Below, piece by piece: positions 1 through 12,100 of a stretch of 64,000 nt of DNA. The notes beneath the pieces were generated by a model that saw nothing but the letters and a program-made list of their open reading frames with translations, had not been told where the DNA came from and made no database searches. A program made the translations under genes and the position numbers. The DNA is from Reticulascus tulasneorum (taxonomy: Eukaryota > Ascomycota > Sordariomycetes > Glomerellales > Reticulascaceae): contig LSAX01000007.1 in the NCBI GenBank assembly GCA_001557505.1, positions 2,046,001 to 2,110,000 on the forward strand. The letters are read 5' to 3'. Positions within the stretch are counted from its first letter, which is position 1. Each line of letters opens with the position of its first letter.

Positions 1-676
1 GTTTGTAGACAATGGTGCTGGGGTCCAAGACAGATTCCAAGGAAGACGGGGGCCGGACACCGCTTCCATTAGCCGCCTAGAGAGGCCATGAGGGCATCTT
101 AAAGTTGCCATGAAAACTTGGAACTAGATTTCTCATCCTCTACCACTACCAAATTAACCTCTATAATTAACCTCTCATCAGATCCGACAAGAGTTTGGGA
201 GCGTGGGCCCCCACCTGATGTCCCGAACCGCTGCTTCCCCAGAAATTAAACTGTGCTACTTTGCATTCTGAGTACAGAACTCTCACAGATGACTGCTTGA
301 TTATAGAATTCATGCCTTGACCTTCTGAAGAAGAAAGATTGCCGTGTGGTTGCAGTGAAGGCAAACGAATGATTGGCCAGAGAGCGTGGTGTTGCCCAGT
401 GCTGTTTGCAGACTCCAGTCTGGGGCAGACAACGCTCGAAGCGGTTTAAAAACTCGGGTTAGGCCTATTGCCCGGCGTTTGTGCCTGTTGAACTACGGGT
501 GCCTTCGCCGGATTACTCTGTAATTCGGGTACCTAATCCATAATGGCGCAACCATAAGTTGTCCACCAGCTGTCCACAGCTGGAGTGCAATTCAACGCTT
601 CGAAATATTGTCTGGGCACCACCAATGAAAGGTATGAGAGGAAATAAGAGCAAAAATGATTACCAGGATTCTTTTG
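1..676. other. intergenic, left edge
   Basis: No reading frame here has recognisable protein features. Only short unconvincing ORFs (about 65 codons) occur on either strand. The stretch ends at the tRNA-like gene starting at 677. Confidence 0.5.
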
Positions 677-819
677 ATCCCCGTGACGCAGTGGTTAGCG
701 TGTTGTTCTTGTTCGTGGCCAATTCTCCACAATTTAGTTTCCTTAACTAATAATCTACAAGATACCTGTTGCTAAAACTGGCTATGCAAAAGTCGCGAGT
801 TCAATCCTCGCCGGGGATA
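677..819 (+). tRNA. intron-containing tRNA gene or tRNA pseudogene, isotype unresolved
   Basis: Three tRNA helices are perfect. The acceptor stem is ATCCCCG (677-683) with CGGGGAT (812-818) and A819 as discriminator. The D arm is ACGC/GCGT around an 8-nt AGTGGTTA loop. The T arm is GCGAG/CTCGC around TTCAATC (795-811). The A- and B-box promoter sequences therefore lie in the right places, and a T-rich tract at 829-840 could terminate Pol III. The anticodon arm is poor: TTGTT (703-707) against TGCAA (785-789) gives one mismatch and one G-U pair, with about 70 nt of extra sequence (near 714-783) where tRNA introns sit. If U33 is T709 the anticodon reads TGT (Thr), but position 37 would be a pyrimidine, which is unusual. 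It may be functional with an odd intron, or a decaying copy. Confidence 0.6.
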
Positions 820-2109
820 TTATCCTCATTTTTTTTTCTTTTTTCCTAGAAAACATTATAAAAGTTGTCTAGACTTTTCGGATTCTAACGGTTGGGCAAT
901 GAATGTAACAAAACGCGGCTCAACCGGCTGCGTCCTGTTGGTATGGGCCGGTCGAGTGTCTTTTTGTGGATAGCAATGCTGTCAGTCTTATCATGCGCAT
1001 GCCGCAGAGAATAGGTACTCGCCCGGTAATTCTGGTAAAGACACAGCAGCCCAAAACCGGCATCCAAGGCCTGCTCCTCTCAATCTCCTGGGCCGAGTCA
1101 TTAGTATGCACTTTTCCTCTCCCGGAGGAATGAGAGGCTGGAGTTGACAAGGGCGCAGACCTGGCAGAGGTGCAGCCGGTACACACACCTCTTTTGCGTC
1201 CTCTTGGCTGGTTTCCTTTGTTGCCCTTCTCGTGTTGAATTCTACACTAACTTATCTGACAGGGACATGGTCTAATTACTGCCGGATTTGCGGGTCCTGT
1301 TCAGATATCTTGGATCTACGTCATGTTTTCTTTGCTTAATACTTCGCTTGCTAGTATTGTCTTGGCAATATGTGACCATGTCAACGCACAAATGCAAGCT
1401 GGTCATGAGATGCTTGTTGAACCAGACTCTGGGGGATGTCGAAGATAAGAAACGAACATGGTCTGGATGCAGCCATCATGCAACCAAGCTGTCGGATGTC
1501 ATAATTTTGCGATTGGCCATAAACGTTGTATAAACGGATCAGCACACAATCGACACCTAATTGGACGGGATGTTGCGTGGATTCGTACTGCTGGAGAAGA
1601 ATCCTGAGATTGGAGAGACATGATTCGTTCATTGAGAGTCGTAAATATGTTCATGTTGGAAGAAGATCGCCGTTCGTACCATTGCTGAGAAAGGAGAGAG
1701 GGATGTTTCTTACCGCGCAGAATCTGGCTACCATGAGGAGAAGCTCCTCCTGCGGAGAGTAAGGTTGCAGCGCAGAGACCGCTTCGGCCGTCGTGGCACC
1801 ATGTGTTTGGCGGCTCCGCGCGGTTTTAGCTACGAAAGTGGATATCGATATGCATGAGCTAGGCTCGATGTAACGAACTTCATGTGGCATTCATAGGCAA
1901 CGAGCTAGTGAGATGACCTGGGAATGTGACAAAACGTCCCGACCCGACCTAACCGCTAGGCCCCTGCCGTAGACTAGGTCGATCGATAAAAGTTACCGGG
2001 AGAAGAGGTCTTCTTTAAATCCTGGTCCTTGTATCCCGAGAGTAGCACGCTACAAACAATCCGATTCTTGAACGCAGTTTTATAGCAATCCAACCACTGT
2101 GTTATCAAA
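820..2109. other. intergenic, tRNA-like gene to FMO gene
   Basis: Begins with the T-rich tract (829-840) after the tRNA-like gene. ORFs here are at most about 90 codons, overlap one another on both strands and show no domain or codon signal. The last few hundred bases should hold the promoter of the monooxygenase gene starting at 2110. Confidence 0.5.
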
Positions 2110-4110
2110 ATGCGCGTGGCAGTGATCGGAGGCGGGCCGTCTGGTCTTGTAACTTTGAAATACCTTGTCCTGGCACAAGAATCTCTCGGCGGGGATCCCA
2201 CCGAAGCGATGCTATTTGAGAGCGAAGCGGATGTTGGCGGCACATTTCTCTCAAGAACATATGAAGACGCCGAGGTATGTTAAGAGCTCTGGTTCCACGA
2301 GATCTTCTGGAAGTAGCTCCAAGTCTAAGGCCAAACATAGCTGGTTTCTTCGAAACAGCTGACGACGTTTTCGGACTTTCGTCCACAAGACGATGATCCT
2401 GACTTCTTGAGCGCTGAACGTTACATTCAGTACCTCAAGGACTACTGCACTCAGTTCAGACTTTGGCCTCATATTCATCTCTCAACATCTGTCGTTGCCG
2501 TCTCGAGGCTGGAAGGAGGCGGCCATAGGGTGAAATATCAGACTAAAGAAACGGGAATTGAAAGTTTCTGGGACTGCGATGCTATTGCTGTCTGCTCCGG
2601 GCTCCATGTTTTGCCCAATATCCCGAGTGTAGAGGGAATTGAGAAGGTCCCCATGTGGATGCACTCGTCTGATTTCAAGAAAAAGGAGCAGTTTGGAGAG
2701 AACAAGACGATATTAGTTTTGGGAAGTGGTGAGACAGGCGCAGATCTCGCATACATGGCCGTCACATCGCCTACAAAGAGAGTGGTATGGGGCCACCGAG
2801 ATGGATTTCATCTCGCTCCGAAGGTAATATATTATCAGAACGAGAGGTTCCATGTTGCTGATTTCGTGCAAGAGAAATCCGAGCCCGGTTATTCTTCCGA
2901 TCCTGGGAAGGGAACGCGACCCGGAATACAGGGCCGTCCCTGTTGACACCAGTCGAGCGAGTCTCTTTGACACAGCCTATGTCCATCCGCTACTTCGAAA
3001 TCATATGGCGTTATGGTATTACTACGACTTCTACGTCAAGTCAATTCTTTGGACGACGTACGGGACTCTACATGGCATGGACCAATGGGTGGGCGGCATT
3101 CCGCCGGAGCGCCACAGAGCGTATAAAAGTGAGGGGACCTTGAAGATTAATGAAATAATTTTGACTTAAGATGTAGTCTTCTTCAACAAGGCTAGCAAAG
3201 TCGCACCGTATCTCAGCGCCCCATATCGACCGCAAGGGCCGCCAAAGCTTGGACAGCGTATTCGTTCTGCGATCCTTCAGCCACCACCTATCCCTGACCT
3301 AAATGGTCGGCAAGTTGATCTTTCGCCTTGGCCTGAGCGTATTGATGAGAATGGCGTGGTTCACTTCCGGAACAACGGTCGCATCGAGTACGAACGCATG
3401 AAAGACGAGAAGGTGAAGCCAGATATCGTCGTTTTCTGTACGGGATATCGTCAAGAGTTTCCTTTCCTCCAGGGTGAGTACCCCACAGCCGCCGATGCAG
3501 ATGTTAGAGAAGTATGGAAGCGTGAGGAGCCGTCGGTAGCGTTCATTGGCTTCATTCGGCCGTCTCTGGGGGCCATCCCACCACTCTCCGAAATGCAAGC
3601 ACAGCTGTGGGTATTGAACCTCCTGGCCCCTGACAGGATTCCTCGGCCGTTAATGCCTACGGAGGAGCCGCATTACAGGCTTTTGCATCCCAAGGGCTCA
3701 AGGATTACGTACGGCGTTGATCATGAGAGCTACGCATACCAATTAGCACTTGATATGGATTCAGCCCCTGGTATCGGGGAGGTTGTGTGGATGGGCTATG
3801 CCCGCTCTTCTTGGAAACTCCCCTTGGTGTGGGCTTTGGGAGCGAACTTCAACGCCAAATTTAGATTGCGGGGTCCATGGGCGTGGGATGGAGCTGCAGA
3901 AGTACTTACGGAAGAGCTGTGGCAGACCATTGCTCGTAGACAAGGATTTTTCGGTGAGTTTCAAACTTTGATAGTTAGACAACATCTCTGATATCCGAAA
4001 CAGGCCACTTTACATTGTCAGCTCTTCCGATACTTATATTTGGGCCGATAAGCCTAGCTGTGTACATGTTTGCAACAGCCTTTGGAATACTCCAGAGTAT
4101 ACTTGGATAA
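2110..4110 (+). CDS. flavin-containing monooxygenase (FMO family)
   Basis: Predicted 591-aa FAD/NADPH monooxygenase of the FMO (dimethylaniline N-oxide-forming) family, which oxygenates nucleophilic N or S atoms in small molecules. Five exons: 2110-2274, 2359-2823, 2873-3128, 3171-3953, 4004-4110. Introns are 84, 49, 42 and 50 nt and all phases agree. The FAD Rossmann motif GGGPSG is at residues 7-12. The NADPH motif GSGETG follows the HSSDFK segment typical of the family, and FCTGY marks the C-terminal part of the fold. The last small exon encodes a hydrophobic segment (LSALPILIFGPIS and on), which suggests a C-terminal membrane anchor as in animal FMOs. Substrate cannot be inferred. The MFS exporter lies two genes away, but no biosynthetic backbone gene is nearby. 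Confidence 0.9.
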
Positions 4111-4578
4111 AGGAAGGGGGCTTGGACAATATATATATCACCTTCCTACAAACTCTTCAATTAGTTCATGGCGATATCTTTGTGTATTACCTATAATTCA
4201 GTTAACTGACTTCCAACAGTTAAACTACCCTTTAACTGGATAGCACGCGGATCTGAGGTGTGGTTGCACAGCAGCAGTGGAGTACGTCAACGTCTGGACA
4301 CAATATGTTTGCGAACATCATTCTTGTGTAACGGCGTAACTTTGTGATTGGATTAGAATTGGGTATTGGGGAAACCAAGGGTCTGACTAAAGAGTGGAAA
4401 GAGCGAAGGGGCAGTCTAATAGTAAGTAGGTAGTTGTGGATATCAAGAGTATATCCCTGATTCGTCCGTTCACTAGTAAATTTTATGTCCTGCTCTGTAC
4501 CGAACCCTCCTTGATATCTCGATCCTGAGCATGAAAATTCCGGACAGCACTTTGCCAAGTATGGCAGATCTGGACTGA
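4111..4578. other. intergenic between convergent genes
   Basis: Shared 3' region of the FMO gene (+) and the Cys-rich protein gene (-). No supported gene. TAGGTAGTTG occurs near 4425 and resembles a longer repeat found upstream of Mec1. Confidence 0.5.
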
Positions 4579-5421
4579 TTATAGTAAAAAGGGTATTGCT
4601 GCTGCAGCGGCCAGCTGAGCAATGCCTGGGATGAGCATGTTGCCCATACTGCCTCGACCATTACCCGAGCAGGTTGGATCGTCCCTGTCACAACACAGCA
4701 GGCCGATGCTAGAGCTGGAGCAGACCTTGGTGTTTGGGCAGGAAGTGCCATCACCTCTGTTGCAGCATATGCTGGTGGTGAGCATGCAGCTGTCTTCGCA
4801 AGCCAAGAAGCCTGTGGGGCAAGTGTCGAGGGAGTCGCTGCCATCACCGCCTCCATCACCCGAGGACCCATCGTCGTCATCATCGTCATCGTCATCGCCG
4901 CCTCCGGAACCACCACCGGATCCCCCTCCTCCACTTCCGCTGCTGCAACCGGTGGATGTGCAAGAGTCGCCAATGTCGCACCAGAGTCCTTCCGCGTCGT
5001 CGCAGCACTCTGCCTCGCTGGGGATGCATCCTGGCTCGAATGTTAGTGACTAAACGACACATATCTAAGAGAACAGCTGACCTTCTCCACACTCAGTCTT
5101 CCCAGACTTGCAGTCTTCCGGAGCGCCAGTGCATATTTCACCGTCGGGACAGCAGCCACCCAGCAAGGTACAGCTGTCACCGGGATCACACCATGTACCG
5201 GCTGTGCTGTCACAACAGTCACCGTCTTCGGGGATACAACCCTCGCCGCAGGCAATCTCGGTTGACAAACAGCTGGTCTGCCGTATAGTTTTGACCGGGC
5301 CGAAGGGGAAGGCGTTGGAGATGCTGCCAAGGCCACGAGGTTGGGAGTTTGATCGGAACGCGCCTTGTTCTGCCACGGCACTCGTGCCTAGGAGCAACAG
5401 AAGAACGCTTTCGAGCTGCAT
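4579..5421 (-). CDS. cysteine-rich secreted, probably GPI-anchored protein
   Basis: Predicted 263-aa cell-surface protein from two exons (5082-5421 and 4579-5030; intron 51 nt). Residues 1-18 form a signal peptide (MQLESVLLLLLG...). Two Cys-rich modules follow, both starting ECGEGCIP or ACGEGCIP and continuing with CCD, WCD and GDSC, so the ectodomain arose by internal duplication; the intron lies at the start of the second copy. A Gly-rich linker and a run of nine Asp (near 4875) lead to a third Cys-rich block (CPTGFLACEDSC, then ICC and LCCD). The C-terminus is a small-residue segment followed by a hydrophobic tail (IAQLAAAAAIPFLL), as in GPI-anchor signals. I recognise no named family; proteins of this architecture are common on ascomycete walls. 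Function is unknown. Confidence 0.8.
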
Positions 5422-6397
5422 TTGAAAATACTCTGGGGGATGACCGCGAACTAAGAGAGAAGAGTATGGGAGTACCGAAGCGGAGATCGAAGGCAGGAAG
5501 AGCGAGTTGGTTCAGACATATCACAGATATCCTGTGGTGCTTATATATCTGTTCTCCTGAATAACCTCCCACGGATTGAATAAAGTCCGTATTACAGCCC
5601 TTCATTTCGATGCCAAGATATCACAGACGGTATTAATAAAGCATAGCCAGCAGGGTGTGGCGCCCTGCCCCCTGTGCTTTTGATCCAATTTCCTAGGACT
5701 AACAACGGGAACTCAACGCCATAATCCGGGGTCTTGGTGCCTGGCGCGAAGGCAGCCAATTTTAACTCTTAAATCACAGCCAGTAAACTGCTGTTGAAGT
5801 AAGACAGAATAAGAGCGGGAGGATTTGGAGGCTTGCACAAGGGTCAACCGATCTTCATTGGCCTGTGGTGCGGCGCAGCCTTGAACCCGATGAAAGCGAT
5901 GATCCCGGCTCTGCAGTCTTGGCTTCAGCCCTGAGATCCTTCTATTTCAGCCCTCTCCACCCCCTGGGATTTTCGACTTCGATACTGGTGGACTCTAGAT
6001 TGGTTAGGATTGTGTAACAGTGGTGGATGCATTACATGAAATGATTTAGGGGTCGTATCACCCTTTGCATGTCTTACGAGGTCAACATGCACCTCATGTA
6101 GCATTAGGGCGCATCATTTCGTTTCAAGCCCACACCACTGGTCGAACAACAAACTTTTTGAGTTCCTATGGAAGTTGAGCTGAAATTTCTAGCATTGGCT
6201 AATGACAGGTGTGGTATCTTCTGCCAATGTTTCCCCGAGTCTTACTATGGGCCACAGATGTGCGGGATGGCTACGGCTGACAATCATAGCAACGTGCACC
6301 CATATTATGCCTTTCTGTAGCACTGTTTAGTCGAGTACAGGAACCGATCCGTTGATTCATGCTATTGCTTGTAGGTAAATAACAGAATTGGCGAAAA
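5422..6397. other. intergenic
   Basis: About 1 kb between the start of the Cys-rich gene and the end of the MFS gene (both minus strand), so it should contain the Cys-rich gene promoter and the MFS 3' UTR. I see no ORF, RNA gene or repeat I can support. Confidence 0.5.
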
Positions 6398-8227
6398 CTA
6401 GTCGTTCTTCTTCCCCACAGTTCCTCCTTTCTTCAGTCCAAAGAATGCGACGACCACCACAACAACGGTACCGGCGAAGATAGTCCAGAAGGCGGCCCTG
6501 TAGCCTATCATCAAAGACTCGCTGCGATCTTGAATGGCTGCATGTTCCGTAACGGATGCCGCGATGGCAGCCGTAACAGCGAGACCGACCGAATTTCCGA
6601 ACTGTGCCACCTCGTTGAATACACCACCAGCAAGAGATTGAACGTCCGATGGGAACGCATCAGATATGATAAGGCTGGATACGGTGAATAGCACTGCTTC
6701 GCGTTAGCCCATACCACGACGGCAAACCGGGGGGGTAAAAGGGGCATACCATCTGCGCTGATGGGTGAAAGCAGCATCCCCCAAAACGGCGCATACCAGA
6801 AATTTTCATCGATCTTCACGGTTGCCATAAGGACCGGGGCAATTACAGTGATTGCGGCAGAAACGACGACGAGAGTTCGGACCTTGACTCGGGCGATGAG
6901 GTAGGCAGTTAGGATGTTCACGATCGTTCCCATGATGACATGGGGAAGGAATCTTAGGGAGCTCTGCAGTGCAGAAGCTTGTTGAACCTCCTGAAAACTA
7001 TTGTCATACCGTTAGCTGCGATCTATTGGTTCTGGGATGTGCTGCCTACTAGAGGGTGGTGAAGTATTGGATGCCATTGATGGATGCCCAGCAAAAGAAT
7101 ACCGAGATACAGACTGCCGTGAAAGGAGTGTTCTTCCAGAGCTTGTTCGGAATGAGAGCGGGCCGGCCTTTCTTGGTTTGGAAGTTCATCCAAAAGGGAA
7201 AGGATGCGAGAAGAATGACAGAGACGACCAGAAGCGCAATGTTTGGCGCATCGGAAAGCTTCTTATACGACGATGTTGTCATTGCTAGCACATAGAGCAG
7301 CAGACCTAGGCCGACACTCATTATCATGGCTCCTGCCCAGTCGATGTCATGGACGAGGCGGCGTGTCCACTTCTTCTCGGACGGCAGATGGACAGACGGC
7401 AAAGACCAAATGGACGCCGTAGACAAGCAAAAGTTGATGATTGCCATCATGTAGTATGCCCACCTCCAACCAATCGTGTCAGTGAAAATACCACCCAACA
7501 CCAGGCCGAGTGCATATCCAAGCGGCTGGCCCACGCCGTTCATGGCGAAGGCGACGTTGCGCCACGTGCCCTTGGGAAAGGTGTGGGTGATAAGACTAAC
7601 AGCCGTCGGCAGGCACATGGAAATAGCAACACCAAGTAGAGTCCGGAAAAAAATGATCTGCAGACCTGTCTGGGCGAGCCCGACGGCAACGGTGAAGACA
7701 ACATACAGGAAGCTTCCTGTAACCCACATCAGCTTGGCCCCGATCACATCGGCGACTGCACCGAATATGAGGAGCAGGCAACCTGCTGCAAGGGCGTAGA
7801 CGGCAGCCGGCCAGAGAATGAGCGCCTCATCGAGGCCGACATCTTTAGCAATGCGTGGCAGGGCAGCAATCAGAATGCCGGAGCCCATTGTGTTCAAGGC
7901 GCTAACGCCTGCGAGGGTCACTATGACGGTGATGCCTTTGGCCTTTGACACTCTGAGGCCGGATGGCGGGGTCTCCGCCCCATTGGGTAGTGCCGTCTCA
8001 TTTGCTTCGGGGGCTCCCGTCTGTGGTGGCGCTGGCTGGTAAGGCCTGTGGGCTGTTATTTCGTCTTCTTGGGACCTCTGGTTGTTCTTGAATGAGGCTG
8101 GATTCCGTGGCGGCGCGGCAGTCGCTCTCGGTGGTGTGGGCAGAAGCTCGTAAGTCGACCGATTTTGACCTGAGGATCCGTCTAGTAGAAGACCCGCAGG
8201 AGCCGAGTGCAAATGTTTGTGGTCCAT
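6398..8227 (-). CDS. MFS transporter, DHA2-like drug/metabolite exporter
   Basis: Predicted 573-aa plasma-membrane proton antiporter of the major facilitator superfamily. Three exons: 7050-8227, 6750-6997, 6398-6693; introns 52 and 56 nt. A hydrophilic N-terminus of about 95 residues precedes the first membrane span. The segment after the second span carries the MFS signature region (GAVADVIGAK). RTLLGVAISM and GGIFTDTIGWRWAYY fit the fourth-to-sixth-helix region of drug:H+ antiporters. The splice restores TTLYFQEVQQASALQ, a loop strongly reminiscent of fungal Atr1/aminotriazole-type exporters, which is why I favour DHA2. The last exon encodes two further helices and a basic tail. Transcribed divergently from the Mec1 gene across 817 bp. 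Substrate unknown. Confidence 0.88.
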
Positions 8228-9044
8228 AGTGAACAGAGCAAGGGTCCGATCGGCTAGGAATTATCAAGGCATCAATTGATCCTGGATGCTGGATATGATG
8301 ATGTGAGAGTTGTAGTTTGATTTCAACGATTTATTTACAACACTGCGTGGAGATGGGTGGTGGTCTTAAGTAACGCCCCGAAAGCTTGGTAATGATGTCA
8401 ACAGGCGAGCTCGTTAGGCGGCATAGATAGCGCCCCCAATGTGGCTCCGGGTACGCAGTGTGTATCCCAAGCTAGCTAGGTAGTTGATGCCAGTCCAACT
8501 CCGTCTCTCTAGGTCTCTCGAAAGGCGTAAGCACAGGCCATCACATCATCAGGGGGCTCCGCTTCTTTTGATGGCCACAATGAGCCAAGGAATACCACGA
8601 CCGGTTTGCCAACATGAACAACTGAAAGGGGAAAACGCAATGGCTGATTTTTTGTTTCTAGGCATGACGTAGTGATGCAATGGGTCTCCTAACTTTGGTA
8701 GGTAGTTGATGAATAAGTCTGGCACATGGAAGGATTAAAATAGGTCACATTTGTAATCCTGGAGCTAACTGGCAGTGTCCCCAGACCCTCTCAGCCAGTC
8801 TTTAATATCGAGCAACCGATAAGATAAGATCTTACAGTACAGTAATTATATACTTCGTACAGATACAGTGATCCATATGGTTGGTGGGTGGTGTACTGCA
8901 GGGGGGAAAGTGCACTCACGTGATGTCGCGTCTTGCCCCGCCATCGCGGTTCGTGTCCTGCAACTTTCATCTTTGAACTTTTGAGTGTTGCGAAACTCAG
9001 TCCAGGGTCTCTAAACCAACAATGCAGACAACGACCACAACGAC
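8228..9044. promoter_or_regulatory. divergent promoter region, MFS (-) / Mec1 (+)
   Basis: The only non-coding space between two divergent start codons, so it must carry both promoters. It contains a 13-bp exact direct repeat TAGGTAGTTGATG at 8477-8489 and 8699-8711. An out-of-frame ATG at 9022 opens a short uORF that runs into the Mec1 coding region. Confidence 0.5.
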
Positions 9045-9138
9045 ATGGCTACCGAGTCCGACAGCAATGCCGCGACAGCGAATCATGGCGTTCTTGCTGC
9101 TGGGATGTCCAGCCATCGACCCCCTCCCTCCACACTAG
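9022..9138 (+). promoter_or_regulatory. overlapping upstream ORF at Mec1 start
   Basis: ATG at 9022 opens a 38-codon frame that ends with TAG at 9136-9138, overlapping the first 94 nt of the Mec1 frame that starts at 9045. If the transcript starts upstream of 9022, ribosomes must leak past this ATG or reinitiate. Its context is AACAATGC, with A at -3. Seen directly in sequence; effect on expression is inference. Confidence 0.4.
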
Positions 9139-12100
9139 CGGCCCAGCTCGTCGAGAACATCTCGACATCCACAAAGTCATCTAGACCCGACGAGAACGCC
9201 GAGCTGAAGAAGTTCTTTCCCATAATCCAGAGATTCCAACAAGAACCAGCGTTGCTGAAGTCTCAGACTTCCGAAGAGCGGGTCGAGCACAATCATATGC
9301 TCATCTACTTCTTCACTCGATTCGTTCTCGATACGATTAAATTCGACGATCCTTTCGCAGACCGAAATCATGTCCGGGACGAGGCCCTGAAGACGATAAA
9401 CTTCCTTAAAGTCACGGTCGACGAGACACCGCAAGTGATCGACTATAATGCGAGCGGCGCCGAGTTTCTTTTCCGGGGAGATGAACCTCTCTGGCTATGG
9501 ATATTTCCCAAGATCCTGAGACTGCTCGGGCATGGCCAGTGTTCCGAGCTAGCACCGGCAATCGAGGCATTCTTCCATTCCGTTATGTCCGCGGCCGGCC
9601 GTTATGGTTCTCAGTCGATGTTGCTCTCATCTATTGTTCTTTATCTTCGAGAAGGGATTGATGGTATGTCCGTCCATTTGTGCGCGGGACTGCGCAGTTC
9701 CAGCTAATTCTCCATAGCTCTGATCTCCCACCTTCAAGATCTCAAACCCGCCTCGACCTTACAGGATATTACAATAACGTTGGAGCTGCCTCGGGAGGCT
9801 ACGCTGGAGCTGATATTGGGGGGAAATACTTGGCGCAAGCCCCAGCATGCAACTTATATTGTTCCAACTGTAAGCCATGCTTTGCGGCAAGCATCAAGTT
9901 TATTGTCCATTTTTTCTCATCTCCTCGCGTCTCAAAATGCGGCTTTTGACTTCAGTGCGTTGATATCGGAACACTTGCCATGGTTCTTGGACTGTCTTCT
10001 TTCTGTCTGTGCCGTGCAGGATAACTGGAGTCGAGTCTTCGAGAGTAACCACACCGCTTTGATCAACGTCACCTTGCGCTTGATTCCGACGAGTCGGGAA
10101 GGAGCAAAATCATTGCTCAGCCACAAAGCTTACACTGTGCTGGCCCTGTTGTGCCAGGACTTGGCTGAACATGATGAAGAGATTGTAGCGGTCGATGAAA
10201 AAGGCGCTGCAACTAGGAGAATATTCTGCAAAGCCATGGTACAGCTCTCGAAGGTTGCAGTTAGGGACCGAGGCATTGGCAGACTTATTGCATCAAAGAT
10301 TGTTTCTCCGCTGGAAAGAATTTGTGTAGATGGTTCTGAGACTGGTCGGGGGACCGACTTCTGGGTAATTACATGGTTTTGTGGCATCTTGGACAGAACT
10401 GACTTTTGTATTAGAGATCTTTTCAGATCCTCAAACAGGCATCACAAGATCCGGTCCCGACATTTCTTGATGCCGACTCGCACCCGGATAAGTTCGACGA
10501 TATCGAGCTGCGCCGCGGCTTTGAAGGGCTCAAACTTCCCTACCAAACATCCGCAATTCTCGAGCCTGTTTCAAAACGCAGAAAGCTATCGACGAACTCA
10601 ATCATTCTCCCAAATCTTGTCAATCGTATATCCCAGGTTCTTCAAGCAGAACCCGCTGATGATGCCGTCTCCTTCGAGCATTTTTACATGTAGCCGCATC
10701 GTCCACTTACCAGCCAGGAGGACTCGCTGACTTTTCTAGGGATGCCTATCCGAGACTGAGTGAAGCAGACCAGTGTTTGGCGATTGATCTTCTCTCTCGT
10801 ACATGTTGTGCCGCGGATGGTGCCCTGAGTCCGAGTGACTCGGTCAGTGATGATCTGTCAAGCATGTGCTGCTCAGTCTGCGCTTCTAAAGAAACAGGGA
10901 CAATTCGACCAAGATCTTCCAATGCCAGCACAAAAAGAGATGCCTTGTCAATATTTGCCAAGGTCGTTGCCCTTGACTGCTTTCTTGCGTCTCGTCGCCC
11001 GAGAATTGTTGCAATGATAAGTCTCAGAAGACTCGTAAACCACACGGATAGTTCGGAATTCTTCGACCTAGAAACTTCAACAGCGGCGCAGTGGTGCCTC
11101 AAGTCATTACAAAGCTCCATTCGAGAGCTTCGCATTGCTGCAGGGTACGTTGCCTGCCTTATTACGATGATGATATGACTGACTTGAATTCAAGGCGAAC
11201 TCTGGCACTATTTTTGAGGGATTCCTCTTCAAATGTGATTGGTAGCGATGTAGTTGCTCGCAATCGCAAGAATGCTCTTGGCTTACTCAACACGGCCTCG
11301 GAGAGAAGCTCAATGAACCTCAATGAGAGCGGCATTATGGCTTGGGGCCAACTTGGAAGGTAATTCATCGCCTTTGTGCTTTGCGCAGTCTCTAACGAAA
11401 GCAGAGTTGTCACGGGAGATGAACTTAATCTTGTACTGCATAAGCTCCTTCAGTTTCTGGGAAATAGCAACAGTTTGATTGCGGCTTGTGCATTCAACGA
11501 GGTACTTTCATGTGCCGCAACACGCTCTTCACTCGCTAATTTGATCCGCAGATTCTCAATCTAGCAACTGCTCGAGATACTTCCCCTCGTCGTCTTCTTG
11601 AACCATATTGGCGCAACCTTGCGTTCTTCGTGGTCAAAGATATGGTGTCTCGTCCTCAGATCAGTCGCGCAGTGGCCGAATTGCTGCAGATCACAGTGAA
11701 TGACCTTCTTGTTCTCGTTCAAACCCATGCTCTCCCATGGCTCGTGTTGATGAAGAAGAAAGAAGTAATTCAAAAGATTGCAGAGGCCCGCGGGGAGAAG
11801 GATGCTTGGCTTCCTGTGCTGGATAGCGCCAACATTGGGCCTATATTCGCTCAGCTACTCGCTCAGGATGTCCCAGACATCGAACAGTTCGTCAAATCGC
11901 GCTTGACTGACATCTCTTCGCATTTTGAATCCTTTCCTCTTGTTTCTATTGTGCAATCAGATACCGTGGCAATCGTTCTGGAGCTTTTTAAAGTTGCAGC
12001 CGATGGTGACGAGTTTAGAAAACCCCGTGTAAGTCATACCGTTCTAGCATCCTTCTTTTCTATTTGCTAACCTTACTGTAGGCAATTAAAGCTTTGAATA

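Noticed and set aside
2110..8227. Secondary-metabolite cluster suggested by an FMO and an MFS exporter
   Set aside because: No polyketide synthase, NRPS, terpene cyclase or pathway regulator is present in the window; the gene between them encodes a surface protein.
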